DNA of 64,000 nucleotides from Pseudevernia furfuracea (GCA_022315425.1 JAIUPT010000028.1:806001-870000); one strand, 5' to 3'. Shown: positions 43,384 through 56,744, counted from the stretch's first letter. Made by a program: numbers and translations. The notes: generated by a model from the sequence alone, not told the origin.

Positions 43384-46300
43384 ATGGCTCACGTATCCTT
43401 CAACCCCAGCATACGCTGTTTTAGAATGTTCATTCGAAGAATGGGCGAGCTCTCAGCAATTCAGACCAAAAAGGACGCCGCTGTCGTGTAAGAGACTCCG
43501 GATATTACGATCATTGTGTTCACTCACGACATATATAGCATAATCTTCGTGTACGACCTCGACACCCTGCATAGAAATCGCTGGGACAGCATTAGCAACC
43601 TTCAATGGTGTAGGAAACGTCTCGCAACGCAGCATAGCGAAGCTCATATTTTGGCCTACGAACTCGAGGACCAAGATATTAAGTCATGTGCGATCAGCAC
43701 TGTCAACAAAATAGCCAGACACCTTCTGTCCGAGCTGGATGGATCTCATTGGGCTAAATGTACCTCGACACGCAAAGACTTGACAGAGACTGGAGATGTA
43801 GGCGTTCTAGACCCTACGTTGCCCGTGCTCTTCATCTGTCGGGGATTCGCTGGGTTAGTAGTGAAAAAGGTATGTATGTTCAACGCCCAACACGATTGTT
43901 CATCTGCCTGAAAATGTGCAGGCATTGATCTTAGCAAGATCCCACAGCGGTCCTCACCCCATAAGCCAGCGTGTGGCCGGGATTGTTAGTCGACCCCTAG
44001 GAAGGCCGAGATACTTTAAAAACCACTGATTTGGCTGCAGATATTCCTAGGTACTCCACACAACAATGATGTCAAAATTTGGGCGGATAGGATGGAGACT
44101 GCAACAGACCTTAGACATAGAAACAGTCGAAGCAGGAGAGCGACGCAGACATTGGAGATTGCGAAAGACTTCGTGGATCTCACAACAGACTTCCAGCAAC
44201 TCTCTTCTTTGTACATGATCATATACTTCTGCAATGAGGACTGGTTGGAATGTTCAGGAGCGACTGTGAGCAGGCCCCTGGTGATGAGCCTATAACGCTT
44301 TTCTGACACTCCTGATTAGGCATTACATGCCGACTGTCTGTGGTCAATAGTGTCGCAGAATCATCTACGAAGGACTAAGGAGAACCACTATATCCTTCCT
44401 AGCAGCATAAGTACTGATCTATCTACGGCTTATGTTGAACGAGCTCTAGTGGGGATGCGGAAAGGTCCGTTTTATCTTGATTTTCCCCCTTTTCTTCTCA
44501 GTGCTGACGATTGTTTCATAATTCTGTTCTGTTCTAGTGGCAGCCAGCCGTAAGTCGTACCATACATGTCTCGAAAGCGAATGGACCACCAAAAGCTTGT
44601 ACACTGGAGAGAGACTACCATCCACATGTAACTGGCTCTTCGAGCGTAACGACTATCTCGAATGGACAGTCGCTGACGGTCCTACTTGTCTGTGGATTAG
44701 TGGCGATTCTGGTACCGGCAAAACGATACTTTCCTCGGCGATAGTCGATGATCTCCTCGTACGACAACAGCAAAGGGATGTGATCGCCTATTGCTTCCTT
44801 GAAGAAGGCCTTGGACGGGATGATTTTGCACAACAAGTACTCGCAGTTCTCTTTCGTCAGCTGCTAAAGCACCACGCTGTGCCAGACTTTCTGCTATATA
44901 CGCTTCTTCCAGAAATCGAAGCTGTTGATTTCCCGATGTCACGGGAGGCTTTCCAACGTTTCCTTAGTAGTCTTCTTGATCATGTGAGCTATCAAACTCG
45001 CATTGTGCTAGTTCTCGACGGGGTGGACAAAGATGAGTGGATCAAGTGCGTGGTGATAGACGAATTCACCCGTATGAACAGCTCGCGGCATAGATCGGAT
45101 CTTATGAGATGTCTCATTTCGAGCCGAGAGAGCTGTGACTATGATACACACAGGGGTCAATTTAGACATATCAGCTTGGACAACGAGCTAGGCATCCAGC
45201 GTGATGTATTGCGGTTCGCAGAATCGCGACTCACCAACATTTACACTACTACCGCCAATTCGAACTCATTGATAACTTCATTTGCTAAGAGGATATGTTT
45301 ACAAGGTCAGGGAGTCTTTCTGTGGGTTTCATTGGTCATTGAAAGCCTTCACCACGCGAAGTCACTTGCTGAGCTGGAAAAAGAGGTCCGATCCTTACCT
45401 CCAACAATTGACGGTCTTTACCAACGGATACTACAAAACATCCCGTCTCAAGAAACTGAGATCGTGCAAAGAGCTTTTGCGTGGCTGATTGCGGCACATA
45501 GAACATTGGAGCTGCCCGAGCTTGTGGAGGCTTTGGCAATCGAAACTGATCAACAAAGACCGCCTGCCTTTGGAACACTACCAAGCGGGATCTGGGACAC
45601 CCAGTGTCTTCAAGTTGAGATTGGGCGAATTTGTAGCCCTCTGATCATTACCACGCGAGAAAAAACCGTCAGATTTAGGCATCCGAGTGTAAGAAGACAT
45701 CTGTTGTCCGCTGTTGGGACAGGTATCTGGGGAACATCGATCGTGAAAGCGCACACTCTTCTCGCTCAACAATGCCTCATGCTGGTCACTCCGGAAGGAG
45801 ACGAAGACTCGTCCCTTGGTGATTTGCGACGAGCGCCATTACGATCACGGGAGGCAGGATGCGCGTCAAAAATGAAAGATTATGCGTCCACAAATTGGTC
45901 CTTCCATTATGGGTTAGTCGAAACTCATAGCAAGAAACTCGTCAGCACGCTTCACCGCTCGCTCACCCTCACACTGCATCATGATTGTCAAGAACTCTCG
46001 CTTCATGCGATGGGCCGACCATACCAAATTGAGACTACGACACTTCGTATAGCCGCTTGTTATGGCTTTGTATCTCTGACCCAGATAGCTTTAGAAATGG
46101 GTGTCAATCCAAATTGTGATCATTGCAAACTTTGCGATTCGCCGCTCGCATTAGCGGCAGCTGGCGGCCATTCAGAGACGGTTGCCCTTCTACTCCAGCG
46201 AGGAGCTTCCACCACTGCGAGTATTGACGGCTGTGGAGAGACAGCGCTGCACCTTGCTTCGGCCTATGGTTCCCAAGAGACCGCAAAAGTTCTTCTGAAG

Positions 46301-47155
46301 GGTAACGCCAAAGCGGACTCGGATGCGGGCTATCGGAATAGGACGCCATTGCATGCTGCAGCTTCTTCTGGGAACCCAGGAATTATTAAATTGTTAATGA
46401 ATCACAGTGTAGACTTGAACGCTATGATTCCCGTAACTGGAGAGACACCTCTTCATCTGGCTGCATCCCGCGGTCATTTACAAACAGTTAAATGGCTTGT
46501 CGAAGGCCTCCGTGCTTCGAATGAGGAAATGGATGTTTACGATCGCATGGTCCAACAGCGATACTATCAGGCTTGGACAGAGGACTTACTAACGGACTCC
46601 GCTTCAACTCGACATTTCCTCTGGGGGGCAGAAGCCAATTGTTTTGCTCAGGAAGATCTGAGCGAGTTGCAATTTTTGTGCGGGAGATACGCCGATATCA
46701 ATATGCAAACTCGAGAAGGGCGTACATCTCTTCATCTCGCAGCATCCGATGGCCACGCATCAACAGTGCGATTCTTGCTTCACAAAGGAGCCAACTTCAA
46801 TATAGCTGACAACAACGGGCATACAGCACTGCGGCTCGCTGCGGAGAATGGACACTTGAACGCTGTGAAGTTGCTCTTGATGGCGGGCGCTGATTTGAAC
46901 CAAGGTTTCCACCAGCTTGGCGCGACGCTCAAGAGCATTACACAGAACGGTCACGATGCAGTTGCAAATCTGCTCGCATGGTATTACTTCACAGTGGAAG
47001 TTATGGGCAAGCCGTGCCAGTGGCCAGTGCTGGCTCTCGCAACGAAGAGTGAGCAGAACACCGTCCGGGCTGCAATTCGCAAGAAACATCCCCCTGATTG
47101 GTCAACAACACGAAGGATTCGGACCAGAACTCCATCCCAGGATCGTACTATGTGA
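43384..47155 (+). CDS. NLR-type receptor: hydrolase-like N-terminus, NACHT, ankyrin repeats
   Basis: Exons 43384-43487, 43539-43869, 43922-43984, 44041-44265, 44320-44464 and 44538-47155 join in phase to 1161 aa; an alternative ATG at 43426 would shorten it by 14. Introns are 51-73 nt. The N-terminal 250 residues follow the lipase-like domain found before NACHT in fungal NLRs (IIFVYDLDTLHRNRWDS, LVVKKALILAR, AGIIFLGTPHNND). The usual HG of FVHGL is YD, and the nucleophile motif HSLGG reads RGFAG, so the serine is lost. NACHT follows: Walker A ISGDSGTGKTILSS, Walker B IVLVLDGVD. Ankyrin repeats run from about residue 690 (SPLALAAAGGHSETVALLLQ) to 990. Such STAND proteins sense a partner or ligand through the repeats and signal through the N-terminus, often for incompatibility or defence. 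That role here is inference. Confidence 0.88.
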
Positions 47156-47988
47156 TATTTCGTACTCACGTGCCCTAGCGCAGTCAGATTGATGTTGAGG
47201 TGAGTTTCCTTACGCTACCGCCATGGTCATCCCCTGGGAAACATCATGGCACGAAACATCTCAGGAAACCCCGGTGGCCGTTCCCGCGCTAAATTTTTCT
47301 ATCTAGTTCACCCTATACATGTCAGTGCAAGAACGTGGATCCGGAAGCGAAGACCTCCTTCTTCCTATAACGGCAGATACTGATGTCTCTTGATTTCCCT
47401 GATGATGGATTGTACTCGCTGCTATGATTTGGTCGTTGCCATTCTTTTACTACGGCTGTCACTTCGTGCTTTACGCAGAGTTCGGACGCAGAAATCTTTC
47501 AGCTGGAACTACGAGACTTGGGTTGGCACGGGATGCGGAAGAGCATCCTAGGGTACCCACACTTTCTTAAGTAGAGTCGCAGAACGAAATTTGAAGGAGA
47601 ATTTATTCGGTAGAACTAGCTGCATTCGCTGTAATCGTGATCCTAGATTAAGCGCTCGCCTATTCCAAAGTGCCATCAAGCGAAGCGAGAATCTTTGCGA
47701 GCCCATGTAGCGAGCCCATGTAGCGAGAAGAGCGATGGAATCCCTACTAACCAAATCATAGCCTACAGACCAATGCAAGCAAGCAGTGGCCGCAAGCATT
47801 CATAGCTGGCGAAGCTTGCTGCTTGCTAGGTCTCATTGGCCATTGCTTACCGGTTCAGATCAAAGTTCTCGCACCGACAATACAAAAGGAAGCTATGCAG
47901 ACATGTGAATGTTTTCCTCTCTTCTCCATCTATCCCACAGGTCGTCGTAGCTGCCCCTTTTTCTTGCTTGAACGGAAGAAAGAAAAAC
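47156..47988. other. Gap downstream of the NACHT gene, with a 13-nt tandem repeat
   Basis: No gene is supported in 833 nt. CGAGCCCATGTAG occurs twice in tandem at 47698-47723, followed by CGAG. The last 150 nt are pyrimidine-rich and precede the next gene. Confidence 0.4.
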
Positions 47989-48525
47989 ATGGCTCCTTTT
48001 TCCCTCCCCATCGCCAACGGCTCTTCGACATCCGCTAACGCAACCTTCCGAGGCCCACCGCAGCCGATGCCCTGCCAGCCCGTAAACCAAAACCAGTGGG
48101 GTCCGGACTCCATCTCCAACATCGTTTTCGGGCTTGTCATGGTTTTCATTAGCCTCTTTGCCATCTACCAGACCAGAAAACAGAGGCCGTGCGTGTCAGG
48201 TGGTGAGTTTGGTAATGAGCGGCTCGTCCACATGAAGTCTTGCTGACGGAGCATAGCTGAGGAGGATGTTGGAAAAGCAGTGGCAGAGGCGAAGAATGAG
48301 GTGGCTACAACGAACTTTTCTTCTGAGAAAAGAGCCGTGGAGGGGACATCGGAGTGTGCTGGCAAAGACGAAGAGGACGGTGGAGGCTTTTTGCCACAAT
48401 TTGGGGACTTCACGAGGACAAACACAGATGTGACTTTGGTGGGTGGGAATGAGGAGAACGGAGGATTATTGGCATTGAAAGCTTTACAATTCTTACCCAT
48501 CGATGGTCATGTAGTAAATTCATAG
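47989..48525 (+). CDS. Small single-pass membrane protein, 160 aa
   Basis: Exons 47989-48202 and 48257-48525 join in phase across a 54-nt intron with GTGAGT donor and TTGCTGACG branch site. The first 40 residues are polar with NGSS and NAT sequons and GPPQPMPCQPVNQNQWGP. One strong helix follows (ISNIVFGLVMVFISLFAIYQ), then basic TRKQRP. The remaining 90 residues, mostly acidic, are probably cytosolic. There is no cleavable signal peptide, so the N-terminus is probably outside (type III). No enzymatic motif or family is recognised. An upstream in-frame start at 47836 was rejected because its residues are basic and unlike the rest. Confidence 0.72.
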
Positions 48526-50047
48526 GGTATCATGGACTGCACCTCAAAGCAAGGATTCACTGCGAGGCTAGACATGACGAAATACGGGGACTTATTTATA
48601 GTACAAACCGCTAGTGTTAAGTCTAGAATAGGACTTGGTGGCGCGGGTGGGTGTTCCGGCCGAGGGGGGGGCTTTGTGCCGGCTTCGCTGAATGTGTCTC
48701 ATGGGTTGGGGATGGGGTGTGGGGACGAGGTGGAAATTGTGGGCGAGTGTGTTGGGGTGGATTTATGTGTGGGCTGTGTTGTGATGCATGCATGCATGTC
48801 GCGTACCTGACGAGCCGTTTTCGACGATCCTCGAGGGAGCCGACACCAAACTGCAGTCCCTGCCGAGATGACATGCGTCGATCACGAATCCCGTGCCTCG
48901 AACAAGTTTTGAGAAATGAAAGAGGCACTAAGAAGCATACCAGGCCTTTCAACATCGTGGAACGATACGAGACTCTCCGCTTAGAGCCGGTTTCAAGGAG
49001 GTATGGATAATTGCGTTATTTAGGAAGATTGGACGAGGCAATCAAAGGGCATGGTATTGAGATGATATCAAGACCTGTACACCACAGCTATGGTGTCATC
49101 CTGGGTGCTGCTGATCAAGATGAGCGTGGAGACAAAGGTTATGACAAACAGTGCTAGCGTCCAGTTGAATATATCGTATCATCTTACGTTTGATTGGTTT
49201 CAAAGAGGGAGACGATGTGGAAAGCGCTAGCTAACTTTGAGTTCGTGCTTGCCCGGCCAAACTCCACGCCTAAGCGCATTCTCACACCGCATACAAATGG
49301 CTCGTCGGTAGCGTGCGGTGGAGCCCGACAAGACCAGCGTCCTCGGTCCTTCGCATATCGTGACCGTCAAGTGCTCGGAAGTTTGAAGTCCGTCAAATGC
49401 GCATGACATACTAGTAGTCGAGACCAAGGTATCCACTAGAGGCAGTCCTCCTGAAGTTTCGCGGCGCCCCACAGCTTTTGGCTCATTGCTGTAGACTTTC
49501 CGTAGTCCCTCTTGCCCGTCTATGATGGATCCGCCATCGCTCTCGATATGCTCACGTCGGCAAATGTGTCTGGGGTTATCTCGGAAATTGATAGGTAGGT
49601 TCAGTCCCATCGTAATTCTGGGTTTCCAATCTAACACCGTCAACTTCGCCACCTTACCAGGAATGATCTGGTAACCCCTCATTCGGTGTGAGATCATTTG
49701 CCCTTCACTGTCGCTCTATCGTATACCTGTACATCAGGTAGTGTCACCTTATTTCAATCGCTTCCCAGCACTGCAAGTCCGTCAGGGTCTTCGACGTCTC
49801 CTCGTGCTCCGGTCTCCTGCCTCTCACCATCTGGATTACCAGAAGAACAGCCGCATAGGCTGACGAGAGGTGAGTTCGCAGCTCTCTTGTAAGATTGATC
49901 TTGTTGAATCGTGAAAGTAAAACCCCTGCAACATACCTACTGTTGGCCGTTCATCCGCCTCCCACTTTCCATCGCAAGCATTTCTGATAAAAGCGCGCAA
50001 TCCATCGAGACCAAAACCCCCAGCGACGTCGAAAGACTAGAGAAGGG
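48526..50047. other. Gap between the small membrane protein and the FAD oxidoreductase
   Basis: No convincing gene in 1.5 kb. The 156-aa minus frame 49227-49697 starts with ATG but shows no motif. The stretch 48640-48790 is G/T-rich with an ATGC microsatellite at about 48784-48798. The 3' part should hold the promoter of the gene at 50048. Confidence 0.4.
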
Positions 50048-51341
50048 ATGGCTGGCAGGAGGCCGAAAAGTTCAGGTCTCTCGCGCGTGGTAATCATTGG
50101 ATGTGGCATAATGGGGTTATCCACGGCATACTATCTTTCTCTAGCCCGTGGGAGCGGGCACTCCATCACCATAGTGGATAATGCTTCCATCTTGTTCGCT
50201 GGGGCGTCTGGTAAGGCCAATGGAATTCTCGGTGACTACGGTTTCAAGCCGCAAGCTGAATCCCTGGGTAAGTTGTCATGGAAGCTGCACCAGGAGCTGG
50301 ATAGCAAACACGGAGGTCGGGCTGCCTGGGGTTATAGAGACGTGATGATTTATGATCTAAGTCGTGCAGCCCCCAATGATTCGAAACATCAGTTGGGCTC
50401 AACTCAACCTCCACCATCTCTTCCAGCGTGGTGCAGGGAATTGGAGAGACACGCAAGCACCTTGCTCTCTGACCATAAACACGCGGCGCGCATGTTAGTG
50501 TTCTCCATGGTCCATTAGTCGTCCGTTAATTATTCAAGGCTAATTCATAGGTAGCGATCCCGCGGATTTCTGCAACTTCTTGCAAAGACGTTGTGAGGCA
50601 ATGGGAGTTCAAATTCTTCTAGGTGCCACGGTTGCAAATGTCGGAACCAAACACGGTTTCCTAGAGTCTGTCACCATCACGCGGACCGGTAAAAAATCTA
50701 TATTGGGGTGCCACAGTCTTGTCATCGCTGCCGGTCCATGGAGTGAACGTGTGCTCAGCGAACTCTTTCCCCATTCCCGAGTGGGCATACCATCCAGCAG
50801 ACAGCCAAACTCTGGGAACTATATTGTCCTGAGGGCACCGAGATGGGATAGCAGCCAGGATACAAGGATCTGCCACCAGATATACCTTGAACGATTTCTT
50901 GGACATAAGGTAGACATTTCAAGTCGGCCTGACGGAACGTTGTACATTGGCGGGTCTCTCTCAGCGCAAGAAGCACTCCCGGAGACCACGACAGATGTCC
51001 AACCCCAATCGATATATATCCGCACGATGGAGAGGCTTGTAGCGAGGGTGCTTGACTGCTCTATGGACGACGTGGAGGTCTTGGAGGTTGGGAGAGCATA
51101 TCGCCCGTGTCTGGAGCACGGACGGCCAATTGTTTCTCAAGTTCCGCTCGATGAGCTGCTTGGTATGACGCGTCGGGACTTTATCGAGAGAAGGGAGGTT
51201 GAACGAGGCGGTGTGTACTTGAACTTTGGGCATGGGTTTGACGGGATAACGTTAGGGCCCGGCAGCGGAAAAGTGATGAGCGAGCTCATTGAGGGAGGTC
51301 AGTCGATGTCGGCGGATATATCAGGTCTCGGGATCTTGTGA
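50048..51341 (+). CDS. FAD-dependent oxidoreductase (DAO-fold)
   Basis: Exons 50048-50493 and 50555-51341 join in phase (AT|C) to 410 aa; the 61-nt intron uses a GTTAGT donor. Near the N-terminus VVIIGCGIMGLSTAYYLS is the GxGxxG dinucleotide-binding loop, and ITIVDNA ends the second strand at the expected distance. GASGKANGILGDYGF is the typical FAD-contacting stretch of the D-amino-acid-oxidase fold. The splice gives ARIDPADFCNFLQRR, then GVQILLGATV; LVIAAGPWSERVL and the C-terminal GHGFDGITLGPGSGK complete the FAD site. There is no signal peptide. The family oxidises amines or amino acids; the substrate cannot be read from sequence. It lies between the two intact NLR genes on the same strand. 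Confidence 0.87.
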
Positions 51342-52782
51342 AGGTTCGATCAGGCCTTCGCGTATTAGCATCCTGTCAGAAGGCTGTGCATAGAACTACC
51401 TCCTACCTTGAGCCGTGAAGGTTCAAAAGTGGGCTCAATGACTGGCAAGCCACTCCAATGCTGCCACTCCAATGTTGTGCATCACTCAAGCTCGTCAAAA
51501 GGAAAGAGGGAGGAGGTGCTCATAAGCCTGTTGTCCCAACCACAGCCTCGTCCCAGGGTGTTTGATCTGCGCCATATTTCCATGCCGGGGCTGAGATCCT
51601 GGCGCACCCTCCACGTACGCCCTCCAAAAGCACCGGGCTTGAACATATTGGGATGATGAAGCTCCATTGTTATTTTGACGAAGAACAGTAATCATTCGCC
51701 TTCATTGAATTTTCAGTCTACAAGATTGCGACGTTTTCCTTGCGCAAGACCTCTGAAAGTCGGACGAAGTCCTAACTCAACTCGTTACAGCCCTGCGCAC
51801 GCCCTGGTAAAGACGCTCAAATCCTACGAGGTCCTCAGGAGCCTGCCACAATAATTAACTTATTAAATATCCAGACCCCAATAGAGTGCAGCACAAATTT
51901 TGGAGAGCAGAGCAACACCAGTATGGTTGCTGAACCGGGCCTCTTGCAATTACGGTACCTAAAGTACTGTATGCCTTAGCGGCAGCTGCACATGCGACGC
52001 ACTCGAACCCAGCCTCTAGAAGCTCGCATGAAAACATTATGGGACTGTCACACAACCTCCAACTTGCTGTATCAATGCAAGGTTATCGATACCGGCCTTT
52101 CGCGGGAGCATGCGCCATCTACAGGAAGGCTGACAGACACACGGAAATTCCCATCTAAGGCGGCACGTTGATGCAAACTCTTTCGGTGAAAGCGCCAACT
52201 GTCGCCAGGCGCTGACTGCATGTATATGGAAGCATCATCTTTCTCATGCGACAGCCTCAGCACCTCGTTGGATCCAAGTGCTAATCGGACAAGCAGTACC
52301 CCACCTTAGCTGGCTGACCAGTGGTGCCCGAGAGGTGGGCCTGCCTTCTAAGCCGGAGAGACACAATTGGATCAACGAGTCTGATAGCCAATGTCCAACC
52401 GTGACGATCTGTTAATAACCCTTAAGAACATCTTTTGCTTGGAAATAAACACGGATCTCGATAGGGTATGCCAAGCCTTCTTTTCCGGATTAATATTGGG
52501 ATGGATGGCAGGTGAGATTGTTGAGTTTCTAGGCGCATTGAGGCTACCAGTGCCTTTTCTTCGAGATAAGTAAAAGGCTGCGCCTCTTCATGTTTAGGAG
52601 ATTGACAAATCCTTTTAATCTCTTACGCTTTCAGGCACTCCACGGTCCTACCACAGGTACTGCACCCAAAAGCCGTTAGAAATCGAAATTGCGTGACGAG
52701 CTCAGCGAGGCTTTCCATAGCCATGAGCTTTGGGTTTGTTTCTTGGTACCAATAGAACTACGAGCAAGGAGATTCCACCGTC
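51342..52782. other. Gap between FAD oxidoreductase and second NLR gene
   Basis: Short frames on both strands (for example 51482-51667 minus and 52391-52573 plus, about 60 aa each) begin with ATG but lack family features. At 52730-52900 a plus frame encodes ENLLLWAALKDYG, which resembles the opening of DUF7708-type receptors; it may be an upstream exon of the gene at 52783. Confidence 0.4.
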
Positions 52783-55700
52783 ATGCAGCATAGAAAATCT
52801 ACTACTGTGGGCGGCCTTAAAGGACTATGGCCTCGGCAGCTCAATACAAGGCCAAAAGAAATATGCCACGAGGCTAGCGCGGCTACACGTCTCGTCAAAT
52901 CCATCATCCTTGAGACTGAACATCGTGGTTCGTCCACAGTAAGCACGTCACTTGATTGGCAAGATGCAATGACCCTCTATATCAAACAATTGCCCGTCGA
53001 AGATCAGCAGAGCATAATCTCTACGACGGACGACTCAGCTCTGACAGCGCAGAGCCTTGAAACCCTTATTGCACCTCTGATAGTGAAGCATAAGCATGGA
53101 GCAGTGATGAAGCTGCTTATGAAGTTCGGACCGACCCTTGAGCATATTCGAAGCTTCGCAACGGTCGTGGATGTTGCAATCCAGTCACACCCGAACGCGG
53201 CCTGTTTGATTTGGGGAGGTGTTAAGTTGATACTGGAGGTATGTTCCGCAGCTGAGTTTGCAATGAATCTCTAGTTAACAAGTAACCACTTACCATCCAG
53301 ATCTCATCCCGGACGCTTGAGCTCTTAGTTCAAATATCGGAATTGTTCGAAAGACTATCAACGTATTTACCCATTTTCGAGATGTGGGCAAGCTTGTTTC
53401 CTCGTGCAGATTACAAAGAGCTATCAGAGTGCTTGACGGCAACATATCTTGAATACATTGGTGTTCTTGTCAGCATGATCAAATTCCTCCGCGGGTCAGG
53501 AATGGGTACTCTTTTCCAACGGCATTGACATGAACGATCTATTGACTGCAATTAGGCAACATAATTCGGACAGCCTTCCTACCTTCCTTTCAGCACCAAT
53601 TCAAAAAATCAGAAGCTAGAATCAAGAGCATCACCAAAGTCCTTTTTTTACAAGTTCACACTGCAGGTATTCGCTCATCAATGCTGCGCGACCAGGAAAT
53701 CTCGAAACTTCTAGGCGGCATAGCAGACGATATATCTGATCGCGTCACCGTGCGACTGCCCATACGATTTCTGCAGGCCATGCCTAGGAACGACCGTTAC
53801 TACGAAAGGGGCTCGGTGATAGATCAGATAGCCACGCTTTTGGGGGGTCAGGGATCAAGACTATGTAGCGTTGCTCTTCATGGATCTGTGGGCTGCGGTA
53901 AATCTTCGATTGCAACAGAATACGTTCACCGTTATTTGGAGCTCTACGAGGCTATAATGTGCTTTGATGTCGGTGAAAGGGTCAAGCTAGAAAGACAATT
54001 TGTTCAGCTCGCACGATATTTAGGCTTTGCTGCAGGAGAAGACGCTGTTACTATGCGGAGGTTCGTCACGGATTGGTTGTCTACTACGGGTATGACTCAA
54101 AAACTACTCAAACAATGGTCTCGGTCTGACATATAGGAGACCTGAAATGGCTCATTGTTTTTGACAATGCAGACGACAGAGCTACGCTTAGGGCTTTCTG
54201 GCCCGCGGCTACTCATGGTGCAATCATAGTGACTAGTCGTGATCCTCTGGTTCAAGACGAAGGACTTGCTACAAACGCTATCCGGATCCAAGCTTTCGAC
54301 AAAAGCGACGGCGCTGGTTTTCTGCTCTCCTTCCTTGAACGACCTGATAGTGCAGCAGCCGAAGATCAAGCGGCTGCAAACACGATCACCGAGCACTTCT
54401 CTGGGTGGCCTATGGGGCTGCGAATCGCCGCTTCGTTCATACGAAGCAAAAGGCTTACGCCCACTCGATTTGTGAGACTACATAATGAACAGAAATTCGA
54501 GAATCAGCAGTGCGGTGTTCTCGAAAGCCCAACAACGGTAATCAGCATATGGGATCTGGCCCTCATCGATATCCCCGGTGACGCCCTCCAACTCTTGGAC
54601 TATCTCTCGTTCCTTGATCCTGGTGAAATCCCGGTCGATTTTGTCGACACACCAAGATTCCAATTCCTGGATGCGCGGGCATGGCTTTCGTCACGCTCAC
54701 TCATCTGGTATGACGAGTCTGAAGATTTCATTTCTTTAGATCGTTACTTTCAAGGTGTATGGCTGCAGAAGCTTATGAAGATACCGGGTAGATACCATGC
54801 TGCCCTTGAAAGGGTAATAAAATCTTTGCTGGAAGCTGTACCCGAACCCGATCTTGAGCGGCCTCGGGATCCTGGACTCTGGAGGCTCAGAGAGATGTAT
54901 ATCTCCCATGTCAGATACTTGGAACAGCGTTCCCGTGCGCACCTGGCCTCATCCCATGTCTGTCCTCTCCTCAACTTGATCGTTCGATGCATACAGTAAG
55001 AATCTTTGAATGTTCCGTCATCTGTCTCTTCGTTAGCTGATAACGGGCAGCTACTTCTTCGAGATTGGAGAGTACCAAAGGGGGTTTGACCATGTTGAGA
55101 CTGCGGAGTCAATGATTCAACAATACGGCGTCACAGATCCTAGTATCCTGTCAATACTGTCGTATGTTCATGGTCGCCTCGCAACCGAAACGAGCCAGTC
55201 GTGTTTGAGCGTCCACCTCTTTGAACGTGCTCTGTGTTACTTCAGACAAGTGTTTGCTATGGACGAGGATCACCTCTTGGACAGCGGCAAAATGTACCTG
55301 TCGCGACTTTACTCTTGCCTTGGTAATGCACTTACGGCTGCCAATCGCTTCAGTGAAGCAGAGATATGTCATCATTCAGCACTTGACAATGCTCCGAAAA
55401 TAGATGGACCGCAATCGTCGACGCGAATAGGCAGTCTCTATGCTAACCTAGGATCCTGCCTGCTATGGCAAGGGAAGTATACGCAGGCGGAAGATCTGCT
55501 CCGTAAAGCGCTACTACGACACGATCGTGGACTCGAATGCAGCTTGTACGCCCTGGGAAACGTCTACTTGCGACAAGGTCAACTGAAGAGCGCGTTTGAC
55601 CTTCATCGAAAAGTCTTGGAAAGTTTCTCTACATCCCTGGGACATTTCCATCATACTGTGGCGGACTCGTGTCATAAGGTCGGCAGTATCTACGCTCTCT

Positions 55701-56056
55701 GTGATTTTGAGTGCAGAGACTTGCACCAAGCTGAGTGGGTTATCTCACCGCTGAGGATGATGTCCTTCATTGATACTGATGCCTCTAGGATGTTCCTTCG
55801 AAAGGCCCTGGACATATATCGACTGATGCAGGAGAACGGCAAAGACTACATGGAATCACCGATTGCAAGGACAGAGTGGAAGCTTGCAAAGATAATACAA
55901 GTCGGTAGAAGTTCCCTTGATGCTGATGCGGCGCTCATGGAGATGCGATCTTTGAGCTACCTTGAAAAAGTTGCAGACTCTAAGGGCGGACTACCTCAAG
56001 ACGAGGATCAAATCGAACAGGCTTTTGACAATCTAGTCTTCTTCTGGAGCCGATAA
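52783..56056 (+). CDS. NLR-type receptor: DUF7708-like N-terminus, NB-ARC, TPR repeats
   Basis: Exons 52783-53238, 53301-53505, 53556-54089, 54137-54995 and 55051-56056 join in phase to 1019 aa; introns are 47-62 nt. Residues 60-270 (SHPNAACLIWGGVKLILE then ISSRTLELLVQISELFERLS over the splice) fit the helical DUF7708-like domain found before NB-ARC in fungal receptors. The P-loop is ALHGSVGCGKSSIATEY; the Walker B is WLIVFDNADD and IIVTSRD follows. LDYLSFLDPGEIP and FISLDRYFQGVWLQ belong to the winged-helix region. Tetratricopeptide repeats fill the last 330 residues (SCLGNALTAANRFSEAEICH, LLWQGKYTQAEDLLRKAL). The true start is unsure: the first 60 codons are atypical and an upstream frame at 52730 looks more like the family. 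Signalling in self/non-self or defence responses is inferred from family. Confidence 0.85.
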
Positions 56057-56744
56057 TGATCAATTGGTAATCGCTAATCGGTTCTATGGGAGAACTCCCT
56101 GCTGATGTTGTTCCATTTCCTGCAAACCATGCAAGGCTGAAATGATCGTAGTAAACAGAACGACATGCAGTGCTGTCTGCACTCGTGACTGTCACTACTC
56201 CGACAACCGAGCTGAGCCCCAGTCACCTTTCAAACACAATAACAGAATCCACCACAACCCTATCCGGACCTATCCCGCCTCGAACTCGGGTAAATGGTGT
56301 TCTAAGGGGCAAACTCCAAAGAGACCGCTCTTATTTCTTCCATGCTGGTGGGACCCACGTGGATGGGTCGATTCGATTAAATGGGCGGAAACCAACGGTG
56401 CCAGAATCAGACGCAGGATCCAAATTCTTGTGATTGTCGACGCGTTTAACCTTTCACGGCGGGGTTTGTTGCAGCCTCGACTCATCGACCTAAGAGTCCT
56501 GCCGGCCACACCACTAGGGCATCAATCACCAACCCCACGAGCGGGGGTCGTGTGGGTTCACACCATCGCCAGATTCTGTTCCCGCCGCTTTAACGACTTG
56601 CATGCATGAATATGCAAGGTTCTGCAGTAAGCTGCCTTATTTAGCCTTATTGCCTGCAAAGACGCCTGAACATGCCGCTCATATCTAATATGCATAAAGA
56701 CACCGCCAAAAGACCGAGCTGAAAGACCCCGAACGTCTGCCGTC
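56057..56744. other. Gap between second NLR and CmcJ/AsaB-like gene
   Basis: No gene is supported. Overlapping plus frames (56142-56609, 56170-56433) include a Thr-rich stretch but no signal peptide. The 3' end should hold the promoter of the gene at 56745. Confidence 0.4.

Noticed and set aside
49227..49697. 156-aa minus frame
   Set aside because: Complete frame, but no domain, no conserved-looking segment and no neighbouring exon.
56170..56433. Thr-rich plus frame resembling a secreted protein
   Set aside because: No signal peptide and a second overlapping frame of similar length; not supported.
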